Positions 1 to 7,664 of a stretch of DNA of 8,918 bases are shown here, one piece after another (position 1 is the stretch's first letter; every line of letters begins with the position of its first letter). A program made the position numbers and the translations under genes. Source of the DNA: Actinomycetes bacterium (GTDB lineage Bacteria > Actinomycetota > Actinomycetes > S36-B12 > UBA10799); NCBI GenBank assembly GCA_029779995.1, contig JAKOZM010000248.1, positions 1-8,918 on the forward strand. Direction: 5' to 3'. A model generated the notes under the pieces. That model was not told the DNA's origin. It made no database searches and saw only the letters and a program-made list of their open reading frames with translations.

Positions 1-1003
1 TCCCCTCGGCGGTGAACTTCGCCCGCGGGCCGTCGTAGGCGACGCCGTCCTCGATGAGATCGAAGGTGGTGAGGCTGCTCCAGGCGACACCGTCGAACTT
101 TCCGTTGACCACCCAGTTGACGGCCTCGGGGATGTCCGGGCCCGTCACGGTGAACAGGTCCAACGGCTCCTCACGGCGGATCGTCTGCCACTTCGTGGCC
201 AAGGAAACGGCGTCGTCACCGTCGAGATCAATCTCCGGACGGATGTTGTCCTTCTTGTGGGGATCGAATGCCTCGCCGACCGACCCGATCCCGGTCGCCG
301 GTCCGAGGAACGACGCGGCCACGGCCACGACCAGCGCCCCCACCGCCACGGTGGTCACGCGCAACTTGCGACCCGGACGTGGGGTCGTCTCCACGCTGGC
401 GAACTCGGCGCCATCCTCGATCTTGTTCTGCTGCTTCGCAGCGGGCATGAGCGCCAACGCCCCCACCAGAGTGACGATGAAGACCGCGGTGAACGGCAGG
501 GCTGAGACCGGGGAGCCCTGCGATAGGGCCAGACCGCCAAGGAACACCAATACGGCCGGGACGAGGCTGCTGGCCGGGACGAAGGTGGTCACCAGCATGC
601 ATCCGACCAGGGCCCCGTATGCGGTGACCACGATGCCGGCGGTGATCGTTTCAGCGTTCACGGGAGCGGGCACGACTGCGGTCAGGATGAGGCCAAGACC
701 GTTGACCAACCCATCGAAGACATTCGACACCTTGATCTGGCCCACGGCGTTGGGGATGGTCATGGCACCCAGCAAGACGATGCCGACGACGGTGGTCCCC
801 AGCGCGACGACCGCCCCCAAACCGCGCTGCACGCGCTGCCCGCCGGCCGTACCGAGGGCGTACCCGACACAACACATGATGATGACCGGCCAGATCCGGC
901 CGAGCACGGGCAGGATTCCGAACAGCCGCATGAAGATCGCTGAGGCCCCCAGGCTCATGAGGGCCACGGCGACGGTGCGACGCACCACCTCGACTCGGGT
1001 CAT
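1..1003 (-). CDS. TgpA/DUF3488-like transglutaminase-family membrane protein (C-terminus beyond window)
   Basis: The minus-strand frame from ATG 1003 stays open to the window edge, giving 334 codons without a stop. Hydrophobic stretches at about residues 10-32, 37-54, 62-82, 118-140, 142-160, 168-188 and 215-233 indicate roughly six or seven membrane helices. A soluble, presumably extracytoplasmic region follows. In it, DLFTVTG (about 282-288) and NGKFDGVAWSS (300-310) resemble the region after the last N-terminal helix of TgpA-type proteins, where 'LDRFDGTTW'-like text is common. The start codon overlaps the stop of the upstream DUF58 gene (ATGA). MoxR and DUF58 neighbours are the usual partners of this family. 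The transglutaminase core with its Cys-His-Asp triad would lie beyond position 1, so catalytic ability cannot be judged. The family call rests on context plus topology; membrane protein is certain, exact family likely. Confidence 0.72.
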   Translation of the reverse strand, partial: MTRVEVVRRTVAVALMSLGASAIFMRLFGILPVLGRIWPVIIMCCVGYALGTAGGQRVQRGLGAVVALGTTVVGIVLLGAMTIPNAVGQIKVSNVFDGLVNGLGLILTAVVPAPVNAETITAGIVVTAYGALVGCMLVTTFVPASSLVPAVLVFLGGLALSQGSPVSALPFTAVFIVTLVGALALMPAAKQQNKIEDGAEFASVETTPRPGRKLRVTTVAVGALVVAVAASFLGPATGIGSVGEAFDPHKKDNIRPEIDLDGDDAVSLATKWQTIRREEPLDLFTVTGPDIPEAVNWVVNGKFDGVAWSSLTTFDLIEDGVAYDGPRAKFTAEG

Positions 1004-2208
1004 CGCTGCCGTCCGGCGTGCAGGGGATTGACCAGGTCATCGCAGGTCATGGCGTCGCGAAAGACCAGGCCGCGGCGGGGCCTGGTGGTGCTGGCTGGAT
1101 TGCCGATCCGCACCACGGTGCCCTCACCGACCAGGCCCAGGGCCGCGATGGCACTGGGGAGCAGCCCCGTGTGTGTGCCCGTGACCAGGAAGAAGGACGT
1201 GCTACGGGTCGCCAGCAGCACCTGTCGGATGGCCGGCGGCGAAACCTTGAGGACGCGAGGATCGGTCAGGGCCAGGGCATCGAGCAGTTGCGTCAGATCA
1301 TCGACCCGAACAATCTCGACGGCCGTCTCGTCGCCGGTACTGCGCAGGGTCACGGGCAGCCCGGCCTGCACGATGGCCGTGCCGATCGATGCGGCCGCAT
1401 CCACTGCCTGTTCGAAGTCCTCGGGGCGGGCGTACGAGCGCGAGTCATTGTCCAGGATGACCAGCGCCCGGGGCAGCGGATTGTCCACGAGCTGCTTGAC
1501 CATGAGCTTGCCGACGCGGGCGCTGGAGCGCCAGTGGATCTGCCGCAGCTCATCACCGATCACGTACTCCCGCAGGGTGCTGAACTGGTTGGAACCCAGC
1601 ACGTCCCGGTCGGCGGTACCACCCTCCTGACCGATCCGGTTGCCGGCCAGCGTGATCTCCACCGGCAGCACGCGGGGGTGTACGAGCACCGTCATCGTGG
1701 CCGAGGATGTCGCCCGCCGGATGAACAGCCCCCACGGGTCACGGCGTTCCAGGGTCACCGGCCCGAGCTTGAGCTCACCCCGTTTCAATGGCACGAACCG
1801 GTAACTCACCGTCACCTCGCGACGCGGCGGCACAGGCGGGATGAGCACATCGACCGGCTGCCCGGCGATGCTGTCCAGGGCCTCTACGACTCCGGTGGGA
1901 GTGACCCGATTGTTGATGCTGGTGATCAAGGCGCGAGCCGTCTCCCCGCGGGTGAGCTGGCTCGGCTCCACGGCGCGCGTCAGGTTGCCGCCCGGACGGC
2001 GCCCCACCATGAACAGGGCCAGCACCACCAGCAGGATCGGCGCGACCGCTACCGCCACCATCGCCGGATAGCCGAGTAGGAATCCCAGACCCGCAAGAAT
2101 GGGAACGCTGATCAGCAGGCCCTTGGCCCGCCCGGACATCTGCCGGACGGACTCGGGCTCGTCATCCTGCGCGGCTGCTACGACGGTGGGCTCGGTCTGG
2201 GTCGACAT
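1000..2208 (-). CDS. DUF58 domain-containing protein (MoxR-associated, vWA-like)
   Basis: A 402-residue protein starting at ATG 2208; the frame extends further upstream, but this start lies 1 nt after the MoxR stop and has a weak AAGG 5 nt before it. Residues 31-68 form two adjacent membrane helices (LLISVPILAGLGFLLG, then MVAVAVAPILLVVLALFMV). A beta-rich linker follows, with RDPWGLF at 156-162. The DUF58 signature lies at about 204-240, including LREYVIGDELRQIHWRSSAR (212-231) and KLMVKQL. The strand ALVILDNDSRS (248-258) sits where vWA domains carry the DxSxS metal site, but here the pattern is degenerate. The protein is probably anchored in the membrane with its DUF58 region soluble, working with the MoxR ATPase upstream and the transglutaminase-like protein downstream. 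The molecular role of such proteins is mostly unknown. Family assignment is firm. Confidence 0.93.
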   Translation of the reverse strand: MSTQTEPTVVAAAQDDEPESVRQMSGRAKGLLISVPILAGLGFLLGYPAMVAVAVAPILLVVLALFMVGRRPGGNLTRAVEPSQLTRGETARALITSINNRVTPTGVVEALDSIAGQPVDVLIPPVPPRREVTVSYRFVPLKRGELKLGPVTLERRDPWGLFIRRATSSATMTVLVHPRVLPVEITLAGNRIGQEGGTADRDVLGSNQFSTLREYVIGDELRQIHWRSSARVGKLMVKQLVDNPLPRALVILDNDSRSYARPEDFEQAVDAAASIGTAIVQAGLPVTLRSTGDETAVEIVRVDDLTQLLDALALTDPRVLKVSPPAIRQVLLATRSTSFFLVTGTHTGLLPSAIAALGLVGEGTVVRIGNPASTTRPRRGLVFRDAMTCDDLVNPLHAGRQR

Positions 2209-2209
2209 G

Positions 2210-3163
2210 TCAGCCTTGCGGGACCGGCACTCCGCGGGTGGCCTCCGCCAGGATCTGTTCCGAACTGGCCCCGCCCGCGATGGCCTCCGGTGCCAGCACC
2301 AGGCGGTGGGCCAAAACGGGCTGAATGAGGGCCTCGACATCTTCGGGGGTCACGTAGTGCCGGCTGCGCGAGGCCGCCCGGACCCGGGCGGTTGCCAGCA
2401 GCGCGAGCCCGCCACGGGGGCTGGAACCAAGCCGCACACCGCTGGCGTTGCGGGTCGCGTTGACCAGGCCGACGATGTAGGTGAGCACGCTGTCGGCGAT
2501 GTGTACGCCACCGGCCGCCTTGATCATCCCCGTGACCTCTTCGGTATTCGAAACCGGACGCAGATCCTCCAGTCGGCGGCCCTCATGGGAGTTCTTGAGG
2601 ATCTGGGTCTCGGCGACCGGGTCGGGATAGCCCACCGAGATCCGCATCATGAACCGGTCGAGCTGGGCCTCGGGTAACGGATATGTTCCGTCCATGTCCA
2701 CGGGGTTTTGCGTGGCGAGAACCAGGAACGGGCGGGGTACCGGGTGGCTGCGGCCGTCCACCGTGACGGTGCGCTCGGCCATCACCTCCAGCATCGCCGA
2801 CTGCGTCTTGGGGGAGGCGCGGTTGATCTCATCGGCAAGCACCACGTTGGCGAACACCGGACCCGGGTGGAACTCGAAGGTGTCCTTGCTCTGATGGAAG
2901 ACCGTGACGCCGGTGACGTCCGAAGGCAATAGGTCGGGGGTGAACTGGATACGACTGCCGCTGAGTCCCAGAGATGCCGACAGGGAGCGCGCAAGGGAGG
3001 TCTTGCCGGTGCCGGGTACGTCCTCCATCAGCAGGTGTCCCTCGGCCAGCAGGGCCACAAGCGCGAGCCGTACGACGTCGTCCTTGCCTTGGATGAACCG
3101 CTCGACATTGCTCACCACAGCCTCAAACCGTTGCGCGAAGTACTGCGCTTGTTCGGGGGTCAT
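2210..3163 (-). CDS. MoxR-family AAA+ ATPase
   Basis: A 317-residue protein. The chosen start, ATG 3163 (MTPEQAQY), is preceded by AAGGAG with a 6-nt spacer; an in-frame upstream ATG at 3274 would add 37 residues of low-complexity, unlike-family sequence and is rejected. AAA+ motifs are all visible: Walker A in EDVPGTGKTS (47-56), the pore-proximal FTPDLLPSDVTG (74-85), Walker B in VVLADEINRA (107-116), sensor 1 in LATQNP (149-154), and YPLPEAQLDRF (161-171). The C-terminal lid includes SSPRGGLALLATARVRA, typical of MoxR. Length matches the family (about 310-330). MoxR ATPases are thought to act as chaperone-like remodellers that mature or activate partner complexes, often with vWA/DUF58 proteins. 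It is the first gene of the minus-strand operon and should set its transcription. Which target it acts on cannot be read from the sequence. Confidence 0.96.
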   Translation of the reverse strand: MTPEQAQYFAQRFEAVVSNVERFIQGKDDVVRLALVALLAEGHLLMEDVPGTGKTSLARSLSASLGLSGSRIQFTPDLLPSDVTGVTVFHQSKDTFEFHPGPVFANVVLADEINRASPKTQSAMLEVMAERTVTVDGRSHPVPRPFLVLATQNPVDMDGTYPLPEAQLDRFMMRISVGYPDPVAETQILKNSHEGRRLEDLRPVSNTEEVTGMIKAAGGVHIADSVLTYIVGLVNATRNASGVRLGSSPRGGLALLATARVRAASRSRHYVTPEDVEALIQPVLAHRLVLAPEAIAGGASSEQILAEATRGVPVPQG

Positions 3164-3169
3164 CGCTGT

Positions 3170-3175
3170 CTCCTT
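3170..3175 (-). promoter_or_regulatory. Ribosome binding site of the MoxR gene
   Basis: On the minus strand AAGGAG lies 6 nt before ATG 3163. It is a strong Shine-Dalgarno match and decides the start against the longer upstream ATG at 3274. Confidence 0.8.
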
Positions 3176-3280
3176 CGGGGCAGGTCGCCAGCCTAACGGC
3201 CGCGCTGGTGGCAAGTCCTTACGTACTCCTGCGTGCGCCCTCCATGACCCTTCAACCTTCCCCCCGCCGGCCAACGCTGA

Positions 3281-3286
3281 TCTAAT
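3281..3286 (+). promoter_or_regulatory. Candidate -10 element for hutH (leaderless)
   Basis: TCTAAT matches five of six bases of TATAAT and ends 8 nt before the GTG start of hutH. That spacing would place the transcription start at or next to the start codon. There is no purine-rich Shine-Dalgarno sequence before hutH, which fits a leaderless mRNA, common in actinobacteria. No good -35 hexamer is seen at 16-18 nt upstream. This is inference from position and sequence only. Confidence 0.45.
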
Positions 3287-3294
3287 GGGCCACT

Positions 3295-4818
3295 GTGGTG
3301 CAACTCGCAGGATTGACCCTCGATGACGTGGTGGCTGTGGCTCGCCGGGGTGAGCCCGTCGTGCTCGACGATGTCGTGACGCAACGGGTGGCCCGGGGCC
3401 ACGAGATCGTGCGGGCCCTTGCGGACAGCGATCGCCCTGCCTACGGAGTGTCCACCGGCTTCGGAGCCTTGGCGACCGTGTCCATCCCCGTGGCGCGGCG
3501 CGCGGCCTTGCAGGTCAGTCTGATCCGCAGCCATGCCGCTGGCACCGGACCGCTCGTGCCCGCCGAGGTGGTGCGAGCCATGATGGCGTTACGGCTCACG
3601 AGTCTGGGGTCGGGGCTCACCGGGGTGCGCCCGGAGGTCGTGCAGACCCTAACGGCGATGCTGAACCACAATGTCGTGCCCGCAGTACACACCTACGGCT
3701 CGCTAGGCTGCAGCGGCGACCTGGCCCCCCTGTCACACGTCGCGCTGGCCGCCCTGGGGGAGGGTTGGGTCCTGGCCACATCAGGAGTGCGCCCAGCCGC
3801 GGAAGCGTTGGCAGCCGCCGGGATCCGTCCGCTAGTGCTGCAGGAGAAGGAGGGGCTGGCCCTCATCAATGGCACGGACGGAATGCTGGGGATGCTGACC
3901 CTGGCGCTGGCTGATCTCGACGACCTCATGAGGTTGTGTGATGTGGGGGCTGCCATGACCGTCGAAGCCCTCCTGGGTACCGATCGGGTGTTCGCAGAGG
4001 ACCTCGTGGGGCTGCGGCCGCATCCTGGGCAGGCCACCTCGGCGCGTAACCTGCGGCGACTGCTGGCTGGTTCGGCGATCATGGCCAGCCATCGTGCGGA
4101 CACCGAACACATCGTGCAGGACGCGTACTCGCTGCGGTGTGCGCCGCAGGTCGCCGGCGCCGCCCGCGACACGCTGGCGTTCGCTCGCGCTGTCGCCGAG
4201 CGCGAGATCAACGCTGTGATCGACAACCCGGTGGTGTTGCCCGACGGCCGGGTGGAATCCAACGGCAATTTCCACGGCGCGCCGGTGGGTTACGCGCTGG
4301 ACTTCCTGGCCATCGTCGCCGCCGACGTCGCGTCCATCTCAGAGCGGCGCACCGACCGCCTGCTTGACCGCACCCGCTCCCATGGCCTGCCGCCGTTCCT
4401 GGCCCACGAAACCGGCGTGGACTCCGGCTACATGATCGCGCAGTACGCGGCCGCCGGTATCGTCTCGACGCTCAAGCGTCTGGCCACACCCGCCAGTGTC
4501 GACTCGATCCCGAGTTCGGCGATGCAGGAGGACCACGTGGCGATGGGCTGGTCGGCCGGCCTGAAGCTGCGAGAAGCGGTGGACGGTCTGCGCCGGGTCC
4601 TGGCCATCGAGATCCTGGTAGCAGCCCGGGCCCTGGACCTGCGCGCGCCGCTGTCTGCGGCACCGGCCACGGCTGCGGTGGTGGCGGCCGTGCGTGACGA
4701 GGTGCGCGGACCAGGCCCCGACGAGATCGTCTCCACGCAGATCGACAGCGTGGTGCGCCTGGCAGAACAGGGTCGGCTACTGGCGGCTGTCCATGACGTG
4801 ATCGGACCCCTGGAATGA
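3295..4818 (+). CDS. hutH: Histidine ammonia-lyase (histidase)
   Basis: HutH removes ammonia from L-histidine to give trans-urocanate, the first step of histidine catabolism, in the cytoplasm as a homotetramer. The 507-residue length is typical. The MIO prosthetic group would form from Cys139-Ser140-Gly141 within [15 protein letters not shown] (134-148). Other expected active-site elements are Tyr50 in YGVSTGFG, Asn192 in INGTDGML, Tyr278 and Arg281 in [11 protein letters not shown], Phe326 in ESNGNFHG, and Glu412 in [12 protein letters not shown]. Two GTG codons in tandem (3295 and 3298) can start it; no Shine-Dalgarno is visible, and the protein begins directly with the family N-terminus ([13 protein letters not shown]). 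It is the first gene of the hut operon, divergent from MoxR, and 10 nt before hutU. MIO lyases acting on Tyr or Phe share this fold, but the hut context and high similarity of motifs to histidases make the substrate clear. Confidence 0.97.
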   Translation: MVQLAGLTLDDVVAVARRGEPVVLDDVVTQRVARGHEIVRALADSDRPAYGVSTGFGALATVSIPVARRAALQVSLIRSHAAGTGPLVPAEVVRAMMALRLTSLGSGLTGVRPEVVQTLTAMLNHNVVPAVHTYGSLGCSGDLAPLSHVALAALGEGWVLATSGVRPAAEALAAAGIRPLVLQEKEGLALINGTDGMLGMLTLALADLDDLMRLCDVGAAMTVEALLGTDRVFAEDLVGLRPHPGQATSARNLRRLLAGSAIMASHRADTEHIVQDAYSLRCAPQVAGAARDTLAFARAVAEREINAVIDNPVVLPDGRVESNGNFHGAPVGYALDFLAIVAADVASISERRTDRLLDRTRSHGLPPFLAHETGVDSGYMIAQYAAAGIVSTLKRLATPASVDSIPSSAMQEDHVAMGWSAGLKLREAVDGLRRVLAIEILVAARALDLRAPLSAAPATAAVVAAVRDEVRGPGPDEIVSTQIDSVVRLAEQGRLLAAVHDVIGPLE

Positions 4819-4823
4819 GGAGA
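4818..4823 (+). promoter_or_regulatory. Ribosome binding site of hutU overlapping the hutH stop
   Basis: AGGAGA starts at the last base of the hutH TGA (4816-4818) and lies 5 nt before the GTG start of hutU at 4829. Ribosomes ending hutH sit on this site, which suggests translational coupling. Confidence 0.75.
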
Positions 4824-4828
4824 AACCT

Positions 4829-6496
4829 GTGACGCATGAGTTGGGAACCCCCGTGACGGTTCGGGCGACACGAGGCACGACACGCACAGCGCTGGGTTGG
4901 CCGCAGGAGGCGGCGATGCGCATGCTCGCGAACAACCTCGACCCCGAGGTGGCCGAGAACCCCGACGAACTGGTCGTGTACGGGGGAACCGGCCGGGCGG
5001 CGCGCGACTGGCCGAGTTTCCACGCCCTCATGCGCACGCTGAGTTCGCTGCGCGACGACGAGACCATGCTGGTGCAATCGGGGCGTCCAGTGGGGGTCAT
5101 GCAAACCCACGAATGGGCGCCGCGCGTTCTGATCGCCAATTCCAACCTGGTGGGGGACTGGGCGACCTGGCCGGAGTTCCGGCGCCTGGAGGCGCTGGGC
5201 CTGACGATGTACGGACAGATGACCGCTGGCTCATGGATCTACATCGGCACCCAAGGGATCCTGCAGGGAACCTATGAGACGTTCAGCGCGGTCGCCCACA
5301 AACGCTTCGGTGACACCCTCGCCGGCACGCTCACCCTCACCGGTGGCTGCGGGGGCATGGGGGGAGCGCAACCCCTCGCGGTTACTCTCAACGGCGGTGT
5401 GTGCCTGATCGTTGACGTGGATGCGTCCCGATTGGCCCGCCGCGTCAAGGACCGGTACCTCGATGAGTGGACCGACGACATCGAGGTGGCGCTCGCTTCC
5501 GCGCTGGCAGCCAAACGCGAGGGCCGGGCCTGGAGCGTCGGCCTGGTCGGTAACTGCGCCGTCGTCCTGCCCGAACTGCTGCGCCGCGGCGTAGAGGTGG
5601 ACATCGTCACCGACCAGACCTCGGCGCATGACCCGCTGTCCTACCTGCCGGCCGATGTGCCCTTCGAGTTGTGGCATGAGCGCGCGCAGAAGGATCCTGA
5701 GGCCTTCACCGAAGCCGCCCGGGCCTCGATGGCCGCTCATGTGGAGGCGATGGTCGGTTTCATGGATGCCGGGGCCGAGGTGTTCGATTACGGCAACTCG
5801 ATTCGCGGCGAGGCCGAACTGGCCGGGTACCAGCGGGCATTCGACTTCCCGGGCTTTGTGCCCGCCTACATCCGGCCGTTGTTCTGCGAGGGCAAAGGAC
5901 CGTTCCGCTGGGCCGCCCTGTCCGGAGACGCCCGCGACATCGCCGTCACCGACCGAGCGGTCATGGATCTGTTCCCGGACAACGACGCCTTGGTCCGCTG
6001 GCTGCGTGCTGCCCAGGAGCGGGTGGCCTTCCAGGGCTTGCCGTCGCGGATCTGCTGGCTGGGGTACGGCGAGCGCGACCAGGCGGGCGTGCGCTTCAAC
6101 GAGCTGGTCGCCAGTGGCGAGGTGTCCGCCCCGATCGTGATCGGCCGCGACCACCTGGACTGCGGTTCGGTCGCCTCGCCCTACCGGGAGACGGAGGCCA
6201 TGCTCGACGGCAGCGACGCCATCGCGGACTGGCCGTTGCTCAACGCCATGGTCAACGTGGCCTCGGGGGCGTCCTGGGTGTCGATCCACCATGGCGGTGG
6301 TGTCGGGATCGGCCGCTCCCTGCACGCCGGGCAGGTGTGCGTGGCCGACGGTTCGGAGCTGGCGGGCGAGAAGCTGCGCCGCGTGTTGACCAACGATCCG
6401 GGGATGGGGGTCATCCGCCACGTGGACGCAGGTTATCCGCAGGCGCAGGCCGTGGCCGCCCGCGACGGGGTCCGGATACCCATGACGGAAGGTTGA
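4829..6496 (+). CDS. hutU: Urocanate hydratase (urocanase)
   Basis: HutU adds water to trans-urocanate to give 4-imidazolone-5-propionate, using tightly bound NAD+ as an electrophile rather than a redox cofactor. The 555-residue length matches the family. Visible family signatures are [11 protein letters not shown] (51-61), [17 protein letters not shown] (92-108), the glycine-rich NAD-binding segment [14 protein letters not shown] (171-184), [14 protein letters not shown] (261-274), [16 protein letters not shown] (401-416) with Cys409 matching the known active-site Cys410 of the Pseudomonas enzyme, [19 protein letters not shown] (439-457), and [18 protein letters not shown] (484-501). The GTG start has a good AGGAGA; the N-terminus is short and family-like. 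It lies second in the hut operon, 10 nt after hutH and 1 nt before hutI. Nothing is missing or broken. Assignment is certain. Confidence 0.98.
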   Translation: MTHELGTPVTVRATRGTTRTALGWPQEAAMRMLANNLDPEVAENPDELVVYGGTGRAARDWPSFHALMRTLSSLRDDETMLVQSGRPVGVMQTHEWAPRVLIANSNLVGDWATWPEFRRLEALGLTMYGQMTAGSWIYIGTQGILQGTYETFSAVAHKRFGDTLAGTLTLTGGCGGMGGAQPLAVTLNGGVCLIVDVDASRLARRVKDRYLDEWTDDIEVALASALAAKREGRAWSVGLVGNCAVVLPELLRRGVEVDIVTDQTSAHDPLSYLPADVPFELWHERAQKDPEAFTEAARASMAAHVEAMVGFMDAGAEVFDYGNSIRGEAELAGYQRAFDFPGFVPAYIRPLFCEGKGPFRWAALSGDARDIAVTDRAVMDLFPDNDALVRWLRAAQERVAFQGLPSRICWLGYGERDQAGVRFNELVASGEVSAPIVIGRDHLDCGSVASPYRETEAMLDGSDAIADWPLLNAMVNVASGASWVSIHHGGGVGIGRSLHAGQVCVADGSELAGEKLRRVLTNDPGMGVIRHVDAGYPQAQAVAARDGVRIPMTEG

Positions 6497-6497
6497 G

Positions 6498-7664
6498 ATG
6501 ACCAGCCTGCTGCTCACCGGCATCGGGGAACTGGTCACCAACGATCCCGCCCAGGGTGCCGGCCTGGGGTTGCGCACCGACGTCTCGCTGGTGATCGAGG
6601 ACGGGCGCGTGGCGTGGATCGGCCCGCAGGCACCTGCCGCTGATGTGCGCGTCGACTGTGGCGGCGCGGCGGTCATCCCCGGCTTCGTCGACAGCCACGC
6701 CCATCTGATGTTCGCGGGCGACCGCTCGCGGGATTTCGCTGCCCGCATGGCCGGGATTCCCTACTCGGCCGGCGGGATCCACACAACGGTCTCGGCCACC
6801 CGGGCCGCCACCGATGAGCAGTTGCTGGCCAACGCGCAGAGGCTGGTCCGCGAGTTGCACCGTTCGGGGAGCACGACCTGTGAGGTGAAATCGGGCTACG
6901 GACTGACCGTGCCGGACGAGGCACGCGCAGTGCGGCTGGCGGCCAGCGTCACCGACGAGGTGACCTTTCTCGGCGCGCATGTGGTGCCTGCCGAGTACAC
7001 ACACGACCGGCGCGGTTATGTGGACCTGGTCACCGGGGACATGTTGGACGCATGTGCTGGCCATGCCAGGTGGATCGATGTGTTCTGCGACAAGGGCGCA
7101 TTCGATGCCGAGGAGAGCCGGGAGATCCTGCAGTCGGGGATCCGCCACGGGCTGCACCCGCGGATCCACGCCAATCAGCTCCAACCCGGCCCCGGGGTGG
7201 CCGTGGCGGTGGCGACCGGTGCAGCATCCGCCGATCACTGCACCTATCTCACCGACGCCGATGTCGGGCTGCTCGCCGACAGTGCGACGGTGGCCACCCT
7301 GCTCCCGGGCGCCGAGTTCTCCACCCGCTCGCCGTATCCCGATGCTCGACGGCTGCTGGCGGCCGGGGTCACCGTGGCGTTGGCCACGGACTGTAACCCG
7401 GGGACCAGTTACACCACGTCGATGCCGTTCTGCATCGCCCTCGCGGTGCGCGAGATGCAGATGACGGTGGAAGAGGCCCTCATCGCGGCAACCGTGGGCG
7501 GGGCCACCGCTCTGCGCCGATCCGATGTCGGCCGCCTGGTCGTGGGGGGTCCAGCCGACCTGGTCCTGCTCGCGGCACCCTCGTACCTGCACCTCGCATA
7601 TCGACCCGGCGTTGATCTCGTCGACCGTGTGTGGCGCCGAGGGGAGGAGATGATCGATGGCTGA
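6498..7664 (+). CDS. hutI: Imidazolonepropionase
   Basis: HutI is an amidohydrolase-superfamily metalloenzyme that opens the imidazolone ring to give N-formimino-L-glutamate. The protein has 388 residues, slightly shorter than Bacillus HutI. Metal ligands are His67 and His69 in [16 protein letters not shown], His224 in RIHANQL, and Asp298 in ATDCNPGTS. Substrate-pocket residues expected from the family are Arg76 (AGDR), Tyr134 (KSGYGLT), His161 ([10 protein letters not shown]) and His247 (SADHCTYL). The HANQL motif lacks the acidic residue present at this spot in Bacillus (HADE) or Pseudomonas (HAEQ) enzymes. ATG 6498 follows the hutU stop by 1 nt; GGAAGG at 6487-6492, inside the end of hutU, serves as Shine-Dalgarno with a 5-nt spacer. 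The C-terminus ([16 protein letters not shown]) is typical. Overlaps hutG by 8 nt. Assignment is firm. Confidence 0.97.
   Translation: MTSLLLTGIGELVTNDPAQGAGLGLRTDVSLVIEDGRVAWIGPQAPAADVRVDCGGAAVIPGFVDSHAHLMFAGDRSRDFAARMAGIPYSAGGIHTTVSATRAATDEQLLANAQRLVRELHRSGSTTCEVKSGYGLTVPDEARAVRLAASVTDEVTFLGAHVVPAEYTHDRRGYVDLVTGDMLDACAGHARWIDVFCDKGAFDAEESREILQSGIRHGLHPRIHANQLQPGPGVAVAVATGAASADHCTYLTDADVGLLADSATVATLLPGAEFSTRSPYPDARRLLAAGVTVALATDCNPGTSYTTSMPFCIALAVREMQMTVEEALIAATVGGATALRRSDVGRLVVGGPADLVLLAAPSYLHLAYRPGVDLVDRVWRRGEEMIDG
7641..7649 (+). promoter_or_regulatory. Ribosome binding site of hutG inside the end of hutI
   Basis: GGGGAGGAG lies 7 nt before ATG 7657 and within the hutI coding sequence. 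This strong match fixes the hutG start, which overlaps the hutI stop (7662-7664) by 8 nt. Confidence 0.8.

Larger units (their letters stand above)
3164..3294. promoter_or_regulatory. Divergent intergenic region between the MoxR operon and the hut operon
   Basis: These 131 nt separate the two divergent operons and must hold both promoters. For the minus-strand operon a TAGGCT (TANNNT-type -10) spans 3195-3190, but its only -35-like element, TTGCCA, is just 13 nt away, so the call is weak. For hut, TCTAAT at 3281-3286 is the best -10 candidate. An imperfect hairpin, GCCAGC at 3187-3192 with GCTGGT downstream, overlaps the minus-strand -10 candidate. I see no long perfect palindrome that would clearly mark a Hut regulator operator. 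Confidence 0.5.

Noticed and set aside
54..1031. Plus-strand open frame of 325 codons
   Set aside because: It mirrors the minus-strand membrane protein, is Thr/Arg/Ala/Pro-rich without hydrophobic or domain structure, and conflicts with the MoxR-DUF58 operon reading on the other strand.
1018..2079. Plus-strand open frame of 353 codons opposite the DUF58 gene
   Set aside because: The DUF58 signature is clear on the minus strand; this frame is His/Gln/Gly/Arg-rich noise.
2209..2340. N-terminal extension of the DUF58 gene to ATG 2340
   Set aside because: It would overlap the end of the MoxR gene by over 130 nt and adds an Arg/Pro-rich sequence unlike the family; ATG 2208 fits better.
3187..3212. 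Imperfect inverted repeat GCCAGC / GCTGGT as a Hut regulator operator
   Set aside because: Five of six positions match, and it lies near the MoxR promoter rather than the hut promoter; in such GC-rich DNA it is easily chance.
5231..6748. Long minus-strand open frame of 505 codons opposite hutU
   Set aside because: It is antisense to an unmistakable urocanase, its product is rich in His, Gly, Arg and Asp as expected from reversed high-GC codons, and no domain is recognisable.
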